Origin: Streptomyces guryensis
GTDB lineage: Bacteria > Actinomycetota > Actinomycetes > Streptomycetales > Streptomycetaceae
NCBI RefSeq assembly: GCF_021261325.1
Contig: NZ_JAJSBI010000009.1
Location: 124,001 to 188,000 of the forward strand
Direction: 5' to 3'
Length of the DNA: 64,000 bases
Part shown: piece by piece, positions 41,458 to 51,004 of the stretch
How positions within the stretch are numbered: position 1 is the first letter of the stretch
Layout of the letters: every line of letters begins with the position of its first letter
Program-made: the position numbers and the translations under genes
The notes under the pieces: model-generated
Databases searched by the model: none
Seen by the model: only the letters and a program-made list of their open reading frames with translations
Told to the model about the DNA's origin: nothing

Positions 41458-43146
41458 TCACCCGCCTCCCGACCGGTCCGGGACGCGCTGCTGAATCGCC
41501 CGGGCGGCCAGGGTGCGATGACAGATCTTGCCGGTAGGGCCGAGGGGCATCTCCTCGACCACCAGGAGGAGTTCGGGGAGTTTGCGGCGGGCCAGGCCGC
41601 GGTTCAGCAGGTGGGTGGTGAGGTCGGACAGGGTGGGGGCGGGGGCGCCGGGTGCCGTGCGGAGGCAGGCGCACACGCGTTCGCCGAAGGCCGGGTCGGG
41701 TACCGGAACGCAGACCGCCTCGGCCACCGCTGGATGGCTGCCGAGTTCACGTTCGACCTCGGCGAGGCTGATGTTGAGGCCGCCGCGGATCACGATGCGC
41801 TTGAGCCGTCCCAGGACGTGCAGCCGTCCGTGCTCGTCCAGCCGGCCGAGGTCGCCGGTGCGTACCCAGCCGTCCGACGTGCGGTAAAGGGCGTCCAGTT
41901 CCGGCGCGTTGACGTAGCACATCGGTGTCATGGGGCCTCTGGCCTCGATCTGGCCGGTGTGCCCGGTGGTCAGGGGTGTGCCGTCGGGGCCGGTGATCCG
42001 CACGCGGGCGACCGTGGGGTCGGGGGTGCCGACGCTGTCGCCGGGCGGGAGGTTCTCCCTCGCGGTGTGGCAGTTCACGCCGTCCGAGGAGCCGTAGACG
42101 CTCACCACCGGCCGGGCGAACCGCCTGAGCCACGCGTCAGCGGTCGCTGCGGGCAGCGCCGCGCCGCTGGAGACGACGACACGCAGCGACGAGGTGTCCT
42201 CGTCGGGCCGGGGTGGGAGGTCGGCAAGCCGGCGGAGCATCGTGGGCACCGCGAAGAGGTGGGTGGGGCGGTGCTCGGCTACCAGCCGCAGCGCGCCCTC
42301 CGCGTCGAACCCCGACTGCATGATCAGAGTGCCGCCGAGGGCGGCGAGGGTGACGGGCGTGCCGAGGGAGCCGAAGGAGGAAGCAAGCGGGACGAGGACG
42401 AGGTGACGGGGCGCCACCGAGGAGTCCGGGTGCAGCGCCCGGACGTAGCGGGCCCTGCCGCCGGCCAGGGCGTGATGGCTGTAGGCGACCATCTTCGGCT
42501 CGGCCTCGGTACCCGAGGACACCAGGATGCGGGCGGGGCCGTACGGATCGGCCGACCGGTGCCACCGGCCGTGCCGGGCCGTGGGATGCGGGGCGTGCAG
42601 CCCCTGGGTCCGTCCCCCGCCGGGGCCGGGTACGAACACGGTGCGGAGGTGGGGAAGACCCACGACGACCCGCGCCTGAGGCGCCCCGGTGAGGACGGCA
42701 CCGCGGGCCCGTGAGCGGGCGAGCAGCGCCCGCAGGTCGTGGTCGTCGCCGCCCGGAGGGAGCGGGAGGGCCACCGCGCCGATCGCGTAAACGGCGAGTT
42801 CCGCGGCGACGGCGTCGCGTCCGTTGGGCAGCCGCAGCGCGACCAGGTCCCCGGCCCTGAGCCCTGCTTGTTCGAACACGTCGGCGATGCGGCGCACCTC
42901 GATATCGAGGGCCGCATAGGACAGCACCCCGGCGTCGTCCACCAGCGCCTCACGGTCCGGGTGTTCCTGGACATGGGCGGTGAACAGGCTGTACAGGTCG
43001 GTGTCCGGGCACAAGCCGGCCGCCACCCAGGCCCGTCGCCGGTCGCGGGGCACGTGGTCGGGGAAGGGGACTCCGGCGCGTGAGGTCCACACCGGTTGCT
43101 CGGTACCCGTCGTACCCGTCGTCTCCGGCGTGGTGGGGGCTGTCAT
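41458..43146 (-). CDS. Acyl-CoA/acyl-AMP ligase (ANL family), cluster gene 1
   Basis: 562 aa adenylate-forming enzyme that activates a carboxylic acid with ATP and probably loads CoA. Motifs: VSSGTEAEPKMVAYSH (P-loop-like A3), VYGSSDGVN (A5), YRTSDGWVRTGDLGRL (A7), RLKRIVIRGGLNISLAEVE (A8) and the C-terminal PTGKICHRTLA with the catalytic lysine. The acid is not predictable. Start ATG 43146 overlaps the preceding CoA-transferase stop by four nt. Last gene of the leftward operon. Confidence 0.9.
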   Translation of the reverse strand: MTAPTTPETTGTTGTEQPVWTSRAGVPFPDHVPRDRRRAWVAAGLCPDTDLYSLFTAHVQEHPDREALVDDAGVLSYAALDIEVRRIADVFEQAGLRAGDLVALRLPNGRDAVAAELAVYAIGAVALPLPPGGDDHDLRALLARSRARGAVLTGAPQARVVVGLPHLRTVFVPGPGGGRTQGLHAPHPTARHGRWHRSADPYGPARILVSSGTEAEPKMVAYSHHALAGGRARYVRALHPDSSVAPRHLVLVPLASSFGSLGTPVTLAALGGTLIMQSGFDAEGALRLVAEHRPTHLFAVPTMLRRLADLPPRPDEDTSSLRVVVSSGAALPAATADAWLRRFARPVVSVYGSSDGVNCHTARENLPPGDSVGTPDPTVARVRITGPDGTPLTTGHTGQIEARGPMTPMCYVNAPELDALYRTSDGWVRTGDLGRLDEHGRLHVLGRLKRIVIRGGLNISLAEVERELGSHPAVAEAVCVPVPDPAFGERVCACLRTAPGAPAPTLSDLTTHLLNRGLARRKLPELLLVVEEMPLGPTGKICHRTLAARAIQQRVPDRSGGG

Positions 43147-44945
43147 GCGAACTCCCACGGTGTGTACGGGCGGGCGTACCCGTTGGCAGGGTCCGGCGGC
43201 GCGACGGCCGTCTGGAAGGCGGCGTCGTGGTGCAGGTCGGACAGCTCGGTCCGCACGGGTGTCGCCGTCAGCCCTGCCTCGGCCAGTCGCACCCGCCACT
43301 CCTCGGTGGTACGGCGGGCGAAGCGGGCCGTGACGTCCTGCGCGGACGCGGTGTCGGCGCCGTCCAGGAGGCGGCGCACGGCGTCGGGGCGTTGCCGGGC
43401 ACCGGGGCCGAGGTACAGGTGGCCGTCCGCCGTGCGCAGCGGCCGGTCCAGTGGTGTCCAGCGGACCCGCTGCGCGGGACGGGGGACCAGCGCGCCCGCG
43501 GAGAGCAGACTGGAGTGGACCTGGCTGCCCTGGTGGGTCGCCTCGCGGACCGCCAGCGCGGTCAGCACGCCCTGGGCGCACACCAGCCCGCCGAGCACGT
43601 CGGTGAGGGTCATCAGGGACGGGGCCGGGGGTTCGTCGGCCGGTCGTAGCGCGGCTGCGAGTCCGCTGTGCACCTGGGCGAGGTAGTCGGTGCCCACCGG
43701 GGGCCGGTCACCGAAGGTGTCGCCGAAGCCGGATGCCCAGGCGTACACCAGAGCGGACCTACCGGGCGGCAGGTCGGAGGCGGCCAGACCGAGACGGGAG
43801 GCTTTCCCGGGGGCCCAGTTGTGCAGGAACACGTCGGCATCGGCGGTCAGGGTGCGGATGGTGCGGCGGCCGTGCGCGGTGGTGAGGTCGGCCTCGATCA
43901 CCGGCTTGCCCGCGTTGAGTGCCAGGAACCGGGCCGAGCACTCTCCCGCCAGCGGGGGGAGCCAGCGCATCGGGTCGCCGCCGGGCGGCTCGATCCGTAC
44001 GACGTCAGCGCCCAGCATCCGCAGGATGTGCCCGGCGAGCGGGCCCTGCACTCTACGGGTGGACTCCACGACGCGAATCCCGGTCAGCGGCAGGGCGGCA
44101 TCGCGGGCCGGGCGCGGGGAGGGGAACCCGACGGCGCTGTCCGCGTGCGGCCCACGGCCCCGCGCCGGTTCCGGCCAGGGAGCCAGTTCCCAGGGTTCGG
44201 GGCGGACGGCGGGGGCCGGGTCGGAACGTACGACGAGGAGGCTGACCCCGCTGTGGTGTGCGGCGGCACGCAGATCCGGCAGCGTGCAACGGTGTGCGGC
44301 CTGCCGCAGCGCGTCGGGCAACGGACAGACAGCGGTGGCGAACCGTTGCTGGAAGGGAAGCCAGCCGCGGCCCGCGACGGCGGGCGCCACACCGAGCCGG
44401 ACCCAGAACTCCCGCCAGGCGTCGGGGTCGAGGGTCTCGATCTCCACCCGGACACCGTCGGACGTGACCAGGGTCGCCGGGCCGCCCGCCTGCCTCGCGG
44501 AGTCGGGCAGGAATGGGAGTTCGGGCGGTCCACCGCTCCCCCCGGCCGTCGCGGCGGCCAGGTACTGGCCGACCGCCAGCAGCGCTCCCTGAGCCACCGA
44601 GCTCCGCACCTCGCACAGGTCCAGCCCGCGAGCTCGCCCGACGCGCAGGGCGGTGGCGCCCAGAGCGGCGAGCACCCCTGCCACGACCGACGCGTAGTCG
44701 ACTGCCAGCGGGGCGGGCCCGCCCGTGGCCCGGCCGTGGACGTGCATCAGACCGCAGGCGGCCTGTACGGCGCGCTCGTCCGGCAGCTCCGTCGCGACGG
44801 GGCCCGCCCACTCGATGCGGAACCGCACCGGGTCCGGGCCGGCGCCGGCCCCCTCCGGCAGGGCCTGTGCGGTGTGCCGCAGCAGACGCTCCGCGATCGT
44901 GGTGGCAACGGCCGGCCGGGCCTCGGCCCGCAGTCCCGGCGTCAC
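43143..44945 (-). CDS. Double-length CaiB/BaiF-type CoA-transferase
   Basis: 600 aa. The C-terminal half is a typical class III CoA-transferase: LPLTGIRVVESTRRVQGPLAGHILRMLGADVVRIEPPGGD, a LALNAGKPVIEADL strand and GTDYLAQVHSGLAAA, whose Asp corresponds to the catalytic aspartate. The N-terminal half (residues about 1-300) resembles the distal part of another CaiB domain (HGRATGGPAPLAVDYASVVAGVLAAL, then RVGRARGLDLCEVRSSVAQGALL) but has no catalytic signature, so it is degenerate. GTG 44945 overlaps the upstream methyltransferase stop (GTGA). May move CoA between acids or act on a carrier-free thioester. Confidence 0.85.
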   Translation of the reverse strand: MTPGLRAEARPAVATTIAERLLRHTAQALPEGAGAGPDPVRFRIEWAGPVATELPDERAVQAACGLMHVHGRATGGPAPLAVDYASVVAGVLAALGATALRVGRARGLDLCEVRSSVAQGALLAVGQYLAAATAGGSGGPPELPFLPDSARQAGGPATLVTSDGVRVEIETLDPDAWREFWVRLGVAPAVAGRGWLPFQQRFATAVCPLPDALRQAAHRCTLPDLRAAAHHSGVSLLVVRSDPAPAVRPEPWELAPWPEPARGRGPHADSAVGFPSPRPARDAALPLTGIRVVESTRRVQGPLAGHILRMLGADVVRIEPPGGDPMRWLPPLAGECSARFLALNAGKPVIEADLTTAHGRRTIRTLTADADVFLHNWAPGKASRLGLAASDLPPGRSALVYAWASGFGDTFGDRPPVGTDYLAQVHSGLAAALRPADEPPAPSLMTLTDVLGGLVCAQGVLTALAVREATHQGSQVHSSLLSAGALVPRPAQRVRWTPLDRPLRTADGHLYLGPGARQRPDAVRRLLDGADTASAQDVTARFARRTTEEWRVRLAEAGLTATPVRTELSDLHHDAAFQTAVAPPDPANGYARPYTPWEFA

Positions 44946-45805
44946 GGTCGCTCCTCGGCGGGCCGACGGCCCTGTACGGAGTAGAAGACGCTGGAGGCGG
45001 CACGGAAGGACGGGTCCCGCATCAGATCCCGCACCCGGTCCAGGTCGTCGTCGGTCATGCCCTGCTCCTTGAGCCGGTCCCGGAGGTTGCGGGTGTGGTT
45101 CAGCTGGAGCCCCAGGCCGGGGTCCTTCGCGTGTCGTACGCCGATGTGGAGGTGGACGTCGAGGGCGGTCAGTCCGGCCGCCCGCATGGCGGCCGGTACT
45201 TTCCGTGCCCAGCACGGGTCGCCGCCCGCGGCGCGCAGCGCCGCCGTCTTGGCCTCGAGGAACCGGACGTACAGTGCCTCGGCCTGTGGGTTCGGGGTGA
45301 GCAGTGGCGGTTCGTAGGAGGCGTCGATCTCGTCGATGTGCAACATGCCACCGGGTTTGAGGGCGCGCACCAGCTTGTGCAGGACGATGTCCCGGAAGGG
45401 CACGTGCTGCAGGATCAGGCGGGCCACCACCAGGTCGTAGGCTGCCTCCGGGAGCGGGTCGCGGGACACGTCGAGGGCAGCGACCTCAAGGCCCGGGCCG
45501 GGTACCAGGTCGCGGGGGTCGAGGTCTGTGGCGAGCACGGAGCCGCCCGGTGCGACCCGGTCCGCCAGCCAGCGCGCGATGCTGCCACCGCCGGCACCGA
45601 CCTCCAGACAGCGCCAGCCCGGACCGGCACCGGCGGCGGCAAGCCGGGGCAGGGTCACCGGGTCGTACGCGGCAGCCAGGCAGCGGTGCTGGTCGCGGCT
45701 GTGCGCGGTGCCGTTGCCGAAGACCGCGCGGGCACCTTCCTGGGCGTAGGACGGCTCCCGGGCGCAGGACGGCTGAGACACGGTATCGGGAGACGGCTGG
45801 GACAC
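44942..45805 (-). CDS. SAM-dependent methyltransferase, cluster gene
   Basis: 287 aa class I methyltransferase. Motif I CLEVGAGGGSIARWLADRV, acidic LATDLDPRDL, then VVARLILQHVPFRDIVLHKLVRALKPGGMLHIDEID. The closest familiar pattern is the methyltransferase-12/UbiE-like group that methylates O or C of small metabolites. Coupled to the CoA-transferase (GTGA) and 54 nt downstream of the second acyl ligase. Confidence 0.88.
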   Translation of the reverse strand: MSQPSPDTVSQPSCAREPSYAQEGARAVFGNGTAHSRDQHRCLAAAYDPVTLPRLAAAGAGPGWRCLEVGAGGGSIARWLADRVAPGGSVLATDLDPRDLVPGPGLEVAALDVSRDPLPEAAYDLVVARLILQHVPFRDIVLHKLVRALKPGGMLHIDEIDASYEPPLLTPNPQAEALYVRFLEAKTAALRAAGGDPCWARKVPAAMRAAGLTALDVHLHIGVRHAKDPGLGLQLNHTRNLRDRLKEQGMTDDDLDRVRDLMRDPSFRAASSVFYSVQGRRPAEERP

Positions 45806-45859
45806 GGCAGGACTCCACTCGTCATGTGGTGGCTCGTCAGGTCGTCACGTGGTGGCTTG

Positions 45860-47437
45860 TCAGGTCCAGCGGCCGGTCCCGGTGACCGCGGTGCCGGTGA
45901 GGTGCCGGGCCAGCGCGGCGCGGCGAACCTTGCCGGTGCCGGTGCGAGGGACTTCGTCCCAGGTCAGGACCGCGGGCTGACGCATCGGCGGCAGCCCCTG
46001 GACGGCCTGTTTCCAGGCATCCGGATCCAGCCGGCCGTCGGCGGTGACCACGGCCGGCAGCGGGTCGCCGTCCGGGGCGCCGACGATCACGCATTCCAGG
46101 GCCTGTGGCAGCCGCTGCTCGAGCAGGTCCTCGGTCCGCAGACAGCTCATTCCGGGCAGGGTGTCGGCCTCGCGGTCCAGGACGCTGACGCTGCCGTCGC
46201 GGTGGTGCACCCCCACATCACCCGAGGACCACCAGTCGCCGACGCGCTTGGCCTCCCAGCGTTCCTGTTCACCGACGTAGCCCAGGGCGAGGGCCGGTGT
46301 GCGGATCAGGAGCAGACCCGGGCGGCCGCGCGGCACCGGGTACAGCGTGTCCGGGTCCACCACGCGCAGCCGGGTCCGGCCCGGCACCGGACGTCCCAGC
46401 CGACGCGTCGTGGACGCGGCGTCCGGTGCGAGCGCGGAGCTCCGCGTGTGGAAGCGGAACGTCAGCGGTCCGGTCTCGGTCTGGCCCCAGCCCTGCATCC
46501 ACAGCGGGTGGGCTCGGCGGCTGGCGGCCAGATACGCGCGCAGCGCGGGCGGGTGCATCGCGTCGTAGGTGCTGATGTACAGGCGGACGCGCCGGAACGG
46601 GTTGTCCAGCCGTGCGGTGAGCGGCCGCAGCCGGACGTAGGTGGCGGGCAGCGCCTCCATCACGGTCGGCGGGTACGCCCGCAGCAACGGGTCGGCGGTG
46701 TCCGGTTCGTCGCCGGTGAGGACCACGATCCTGGCGGGTGCGAGCGCCGTCACCACCGCCGTCCAGCAGAAGGTGCGCCCGTGTGCGTAGGCGCTGGCGT
46801 TGCACAGGGTGTCGTCCCGGCGCAGGCCGATGCCCGGGTAGCGCACCGCCTCCAGGCGGGCCAGCTTGTGCACGAGTGTCCGCGTGGAGTGGACCACGAG
46901 TTTGGGCACGCCGGTCGTCCCCGAGGTGTGGTGGATGACCAAGGCCTCGTCCTCGTGGCGTCGTACCGGCGCACCGGGGCCGGAGGCGTCCAGTGCGGCG
47001 AGGTGGGCCGCCCCGGGCACGGCGGTGTCGACGGTGACACAGAGGGGGGCCGATGCGGCCGCGTCCCGGCAGCGGGCCAGCACTGCGGAGGTGGTGATCA
47101 GTGCGGCCGGGCGCAGCCGACGCAACAGGGTGAGGAGGTCCGGGGTGTCCAGTCGGGCGGAGAGCTGGGCGGGCACGGAGCCGATACGGACGGCGGCGCA
47201 GGCGAGCAGGTCGTAGTCCCAGTGGTTGTCCTTCACGATGGCCACGCGGTCCCCGGGCCGGACTCCGGCGTCGGTGAGCCGGGCTGCGGTGGCGCGGACC
47301 AGGGCGGCGAGCTCCGGGACGGTCCACCGGGTGCCCGCCCGCGGGGCGATGTCGAAGGGCCGGTCAAGGTGGAACACGGTCCGGGCGCCGCCCGCCGCCG
47401 CGTCCTCGAACAGGGTGCCCATGTCATTGGGTCGCAC
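45860..47437 (-). CDS. Acyl-CoA/acyl-AMP ligase (ANL family), cluster gene 2
   Basis: 525 aa. Motifs: HHTSGTTGVPKLVVHS (A3), GWGQTETGPLTF (A5), SSGDVGVHHRDG (A7), LDREADTLPGMSCLRTEDLLE (A8 region, less canonical) and RTGTGKVRRAAL (A10 lysine). Only modest likeness to the first ligase, so the two probably activate different acids. Start ATG 47437 overlaps the flavoenzyme gene by 14 nt. Confidence 0.88.
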   Translation of the reverse strand: MRPNDMGTLFEDAAAGGARTVFHLDRPFDIAPRAGTRWTVPELAALVRATAARLTDAGVRPGDRVAIVKDNHWDYDLLACAAVRIGSVPAQLSARLDTPDLLTLLRRLRPAALITTSAVLARCRDAAASAPLCVTVDTAVPGAAHLAALDASGPGAPVRRHEDEALVIHHTSGTTGVPKLVVHSTRTLVHKLARLEAVRYPGIGLRRDDTLCNASAYAHGRTFCWTAVVTALAPARIVVLTGDEPDTADPLLRAYPPTVMEALPATYVRLRPLTARLDNPFRRVRLYISTYDAMHPPALRAYLAASRRAHPLWMQGWGQTETGPLTFRFHTRSSALAPDAASTTRRLGRPVPGRTRLRVVDPDTLYPVPRGRPGLLLIRTPALALGYVGEQERWEAKRVGDWWSSGDVGVHHRDGSVSVLDREADTLPGMSCLRTEDLLEQRLPQALECVIVGAPDGDPLPAVVTADGRLDPDAWKQAVQGLPPMRQPAVLTWDEVPRTGTGKVRRAALARHLTGTAVTGTGRWT

Positions 47438-48794
47438 GGATCTCCTCCGCTTGGTGGGGGCCGGACGACGGGCGCCGCCACAGCCTGCTCAGGACACGGG
47501 ACGCGGCCAGCGCACCCGCCCGGACGGCGCCCTCGGAAGCGGGCCGCAGCATCACCCAGTCGCCGGCGTACTCAACGGCGCGCACCGGGCGGGCCAGGAA
47601 GCCGGGGCGTTCCCGCAGTGCCTGCGGGGTGGCTTCCGGCAGGCCCTGGCGGAAGGCGTGCACGAGGTGGTGGCGGCGGGCACCGGCGAGGCCCGGTACG
47701 TAGCGTTCCGCCGCGTGGGCGAGCACGTCGGCGGCCTCGTCGGGGGAGGCGTCCAGCAATCCGCGGACCCGGCGCGGACCGGCCACGAGGGTGATCAGCC
47801 CGCGGCCCGCGGGGGCCCGGCCGGGGTCCTTGGCGTGGTCGACGACGACACCGGAGAGCACGTCCTCCTCGACGGCAGGGGTGAGCAGGATGTGCACCGG
47901 ACGTCGGGCGGCCGGGGCCAGCGGGCGGTCCAGCAGGTAGCTGACCTTCATCATCGGGGTGAAGGTGCAGGCCGTGACGAACGGTCGCTCGTCGGCGGGG
48001 ACGTCCGGGCGCAGCGCCACCGCTACGGGCGCCGGTACGGCCAGTACAGCGGCCCGCGCCCTGACCTCACCGTCGTCGAACCGCAGGACGGCGTGCTCGC
48101 CCGCGTCGGTGACCTCCCGCACGGCGCGGCCGGTCACGACGTCGGTACCGGCGGCCAGCCGGCGGGCCAGGAAGTCCATGCCGTCCCGGTAGGTACGCCA
48201 GGTGGTGGGGGAGCCGGCCTCCAGCAGCAGGCTCACCAGGGGGGCGGCGGCAGAGCGGGCCGTGTCCCAGCCGAAGAAGCCGCCCGCGACCGGTTGGAGG
48301 AGGTAGTCGTGCAGCTCGGGGTGGTAGCGGGCGGCCGTCTGTCGCACGGTGGCGGCACCGAGCGGAGTGTGCTCGGGGCGGTCGCCGTCGAACCGGGCGC
48401 GGCGGCGTCCGGTCCACGCCGAGAAGACGGCCAGGTCGAGCCGGGCGCGGGCGGACAGGCCGGCGCCGGTGAACACCGCCGTGCTCTCGCCGACGCCGAG
48501 ACGGGCGCGCCCACCACGCCAGACGGCCACCGCACCGCCGACCCGGGGGACGTCCGCCGGGCCGGCGCCCAGTCGGCGCAGCAGCTCCCAGGTGGCACGG
48601 TAGCCACGCGACGCCACCTGCTCGGCTCCGGTGTCCACCGTCCAGCCCTCGTGGCGCAGACTGCGCATCCGGCCGCCCACCTGCGGCAGAAGCTCGTAGA
48701 CCCGCACCGACAGCCCGGCGCGCCGCAGTTCGTGGGCGGCGGTCAGTCCGGCGACGCCCGCGCCGACGACCGCGACGTCGACCTCGGGCGTCAT
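47424..48794 (-). CDS. FAD-dependent oxidoreductase, protoporphyrinogen-oxidase/amine-oxidase-like
   Basis: 456 aa flavoprotein. N-terminal dinucleotide site VAVVGAGVAGLTAAHELRRAG with the following GGRMRSL motif, a mid-region FLARRLAAGTDVVTGRAV, and a C-terminal AGDWVMLRPASEGAVRAGALAA that closes the FAD site. This pattern is shared by protoporphyrinogen oxidases, phytoene desaturases and amine oxidases, so the substrate could be an amine or a prenyl/terpenoid C-C bond. The ATGA overlap with the UbiA gene couples the two. Confidence 0.85.
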   Translation of the reverse strand: MTPEVDVAVVGAGVAGLTAAHELRRAGLSVRVYELLPQVGGRMRSLRHEGWTVDTGAEQVASRGYRATWELLRRLGAGPADVPRVGGAVAVWRGGRARLGVGESTAVFTGAGLSARARLDLAVFSAWTGRRRARFDGDRPEHTPLGAATVRQTAARYHPELHDYLLQPVAGGFFGWDTARSAAAPLVSLLLEAGSPTTWRTYRDGMDFLARRLAAGTDVVTGRAVREVTDAGEHAVLRFDDGEVRARAAVLAVPAPVAVALRPDVPADERPFVTACTFTPMMKVSYLLDRPLAPAARRPVHILLTPAVEEDVLSGVVVDHAKDPGRAPAGRGLITLVAGPRRVRGLLDASPDEAADVLAHAAERYVPGLAGARRHHLVHAFRQGLPEATPQALRERPGFLARPVRAVEYAGDWVMLRPASEGAVRAGALAASRVLSRLWRRPSSGPHQAEEIRATQ

Positions 48795-49765
48795 GAGGCG
48801 GCCCCCGCTGCGACCAGGACGTTGGCCACGGTCATCAGCACCACGCTCAGCCGGTGCACCGCGAAGCCCGTCCGGCGCGCTGTCATGATGTCCGCCCGGA
48901 CGAATCCGGTCAGGTACTGGCGGGCGCGCAGCACGGTCGCCGGCAGCATCAGCACCACGAACCATGACGGGGCCACCCCGGTGACCGAGGCGACCGCACC
49001 GATGGAGAACTCGGTGACCGACAGGGTCCCGATGAAGACGGCGTTGCCCCGTTCGGACACCAGAGCCGCCACGGTCGGACGGCCCACCGCCCGGTCGCCG
49101 GCGACGTCGTTGGTGTTGGAATAGACCCCGAACATCAGCGGCCCGAACCCGAACAGAACCGCCTGCACCATCAGGAAGCCGGACCAGCCCCCTGCCACCA
49201 GGCCGTACGGCACGATCACGAGCACCGCGCCGAGCGCGACGAGGAACGCCTCCTGGAAGCCGTGGTAACTGAGCTTCAGACCGTACGAGTACTGCAGCGA
49301 CACGGCGAACAGCGCGCCCGCCGCCACCAGCGCCCACAGCGGGCGGTACGGTGCCAGCGCGGCGGCGCCCGCCCACAGCACCGCGCCCGCGGCCGCGCAG
49401 CCCCAGGCGAAGCGCAGCGCCTGCGGCACCGTCAGCGTCCCGGCGACGAGGGGTTTGCGTGCCTTGCTGCGCAGCGGGTTGTCGGGGCCGTAGTTGGCGA
49501 GGTCACTGCCGTCCCGGAAGCCGGTGACGTCGTCCAGGGCGACCATCGCCATGAGGACCGCGATCTCCCCGGCCAGGAACACCACCAGTACCAGCGCCTG
49601 CCGGGCCGTGAAGTCGCCGACCGGGAACAGGACGGCGGAGAGGGCGAGAAAGATCCCTAGGTAGTAGTCGTACACGTCCAGCTTGCCGAGCCGCGCATAG
49701 ACGCGCAGCCTGCCGGCGCCGTGGGCGGCGGGCGCGGGACGGCCCGCCGCAATGCTGTCCGTCAT
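48791..49765 (-). CDS. UbiA-family prenyltransferase
   Basis: 324 aa with about eight membrane helices. The first Asp-rich motif is DDVTGFRDGSD (78-88), the second NTNDVAGDRAVGR (D220 and D224); a YxxxK element (YSYGLK, about 159-164) also fits. These bind Mg-prenyl diphosphate. UbiA enzymes transfer a prenyl group to an aromatic or other acceptor, and some are terpene cyclases. No prenyl-diphosphate synthase is encoded nearby. Separated from the upstream aminotransferase by 96 nt. Confidence 0.88.
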   Translation of the reverse strand: MTDSIAAGRPAPAAHGAGRLRVYARLGKLDVYDYYLGIFLALSAVLFPVGDFTARQALVLVVFLAGEIAVLMAMVALDDVTGFRDGSDLANYGPDNPLRSKARKPLVAGTLTVPQALRFAWGCAAAGAVLWAGAAALAPYRPLWALVAAGALFAVSLQYSYGLKLSYHGFQEAFLVALGAVLVIVPYGLVAGGWSGFLMVQAVLFGFGPLMFGVYSNTNDVAGDRAVGRPTVAALVSERGNAVFIGTLSVTEFSIGAVASVTGVAPSWFVVLMLPATVLRARQYLTGFVRADIMTARRTGFAVHRLSVVLMTVANVLVAAGAAS

Positions 49766-49861
49766 GGGTGACCTCCTGGGTTTCTCGGCGTCGGGCGGGA
49801 GGGCCGCGCGCGGTCCGTGTGGCCGGACGGCCCCGGCGGCTGTCGTACGTGCTGTCGTACG

Positions 49862-51004
49862 TCAGGAGTGCTCGGTGACGAACGTGCACACCAGGTCGGC
49901 GACGTGTTCGACCTGCGCGTCGCTCAGCAAGTGGTGTACCGGCAGCGCGAGATGACGGCGGGCGGCCTGTTCTGCCCGCGGCCAGCGGGCACCGGGTGGC
50001 GCGTAGGGGACGAAGGCATGGTGCGCGGGCAGGGGGTGCGGGTAGTAGACGTGCGTGGCCACCCCCCGCTCGGCCAGGTGGACGCCGAGGGAGTCCCGGT
50101 CGGAGGCGAGCACCGTGTAGACGTAGAAGCACCGGCCGTCCTGGTCGGGCGGGGGCGGGACCACACCGCGGTCGGCCAGCGGCGTGAAGCGCTCGGTGTA
50201 GTAGGCGGCGATCTCCGCCCGCCGCGCCAGCCGCTTGGGGAAGCCGCGGTAGCGGTGCGTCTGGAACGCGGCCTGGATCTCGTCGAAGCGGCTGTTGAGC
50301 CCGACGGCGTGGTGCACGAAGCGCTGCCCGGCCACCTGGCCGTGGTTGCGCAGCATCCGTACCTTCTCGCCCAGCTCCGCGTCCCGGGTGACCACCACGC
50401 CGCCTTCGCCGGGCATGCCGCAGGTCTTGACCTGGACGAAGGAGTAGACGCCCGCCTCGCCCCACAGTCCGGCCGGAACACCGCGCAGGACGCCACCCTG
50501 GGCGACCGCCGAGTCCTCCACCAGACGCAGTCCGTGCCGACGGGCCAGCTCGACGAACCTCGGCATGTCAGCCATCACGGAGAACATGTGGGCCGGCATC
50601 ACCGCCTTGGTCCGCGCGGTGACGAGTCGCTCGGCATGGTCCGGGTCCATGGTCATGGTGTCCGGCCGGATGTCGGCGAAGACCGGGGTGGCTCCGGTGC
50701 CGACCACCGAGGCGGCCAGCGGCGCGCACCCGAACGCGGGCACGATCACCTCGTCACCGGGACCGACGTGCAGAGCCCGCAGCACCAGTGAGAGCGCCGA
50801 AGTGCCGCTGGAACACGCGACCACGTCCGCCGCTCCCAGGTCCTCGCGCAGCAGATCCTCGAACGCCGCGGTGCGCCGGCCCAGGATGAACCGCTGCTCC
50901 GGGTCCAGGCCCACCTCCCGGACCAGGCCGATGAGCGCGGCGCGGTCGGCTTCGAAGAGGGCGGGCGGGAAGAACGGGACGGCAGGAGGGAGCGACACGG
51001 TCAT
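49862..51004 (-). CDS. DegT/DnrJ/EryC1/StrS aminotransferase, copy 2
   Basis: 380 aa PLP enzyme of fold type I. PLP lysine Lys193 in FVQVKTCGMPGEGG, ACSSGTSAL (phosphate binding) and VEDSAVAQG (Asp). The sequence before the lysine, VYSFVQ, differs from the SFFPSK of the first copy, so the substrates may differ. Acts on keto-sugars or keto-cyclitols. ATG 51004 overlaps the upstream gene by four nt. Confidence 0.92.
   Translation of the reverse strand: MTVSLPPAVPFFPPALFEADRAALIGLVREVGLDPEQRFILGRRTAAFEDLLREDLGAADVVACSSGTSALSLVLRALHVGPGDEVIVPAFGCAPLAASVVGTGATPVFADIRPDTMTMDPDHAERLVTARTKAVMPAHMFSVMADMPRFVELARRHGLRLVEDSAVAQGGVLRGVPAGLWGEAGVYSFVQVKTCGMPGEGGVVVTRDAELGEKVRMLRNHGQVAGQRFVHHAVGLNSRFDEIQAAFQTHRYRGFPKRLARRAEIAAYYTERFTPLADRGVVPPPPDQDGRCFYVYTVLASDRDSLGVHLAERGVATHVYYPHPLPAHHAFVPYAPPGARWPRAEQAARRHLALPVHHLLSDAQVEHVADLVCTFVTEHS

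Noticed and set aside
44513-47794. A 1093-codon plus-strand frame inside the leftward cluster operon
   Set aside because: Antisense to the CoA-transferase, methyltransferase and acyl-ligase genes. The product is Gly/Arg/Val-rich without motifs.
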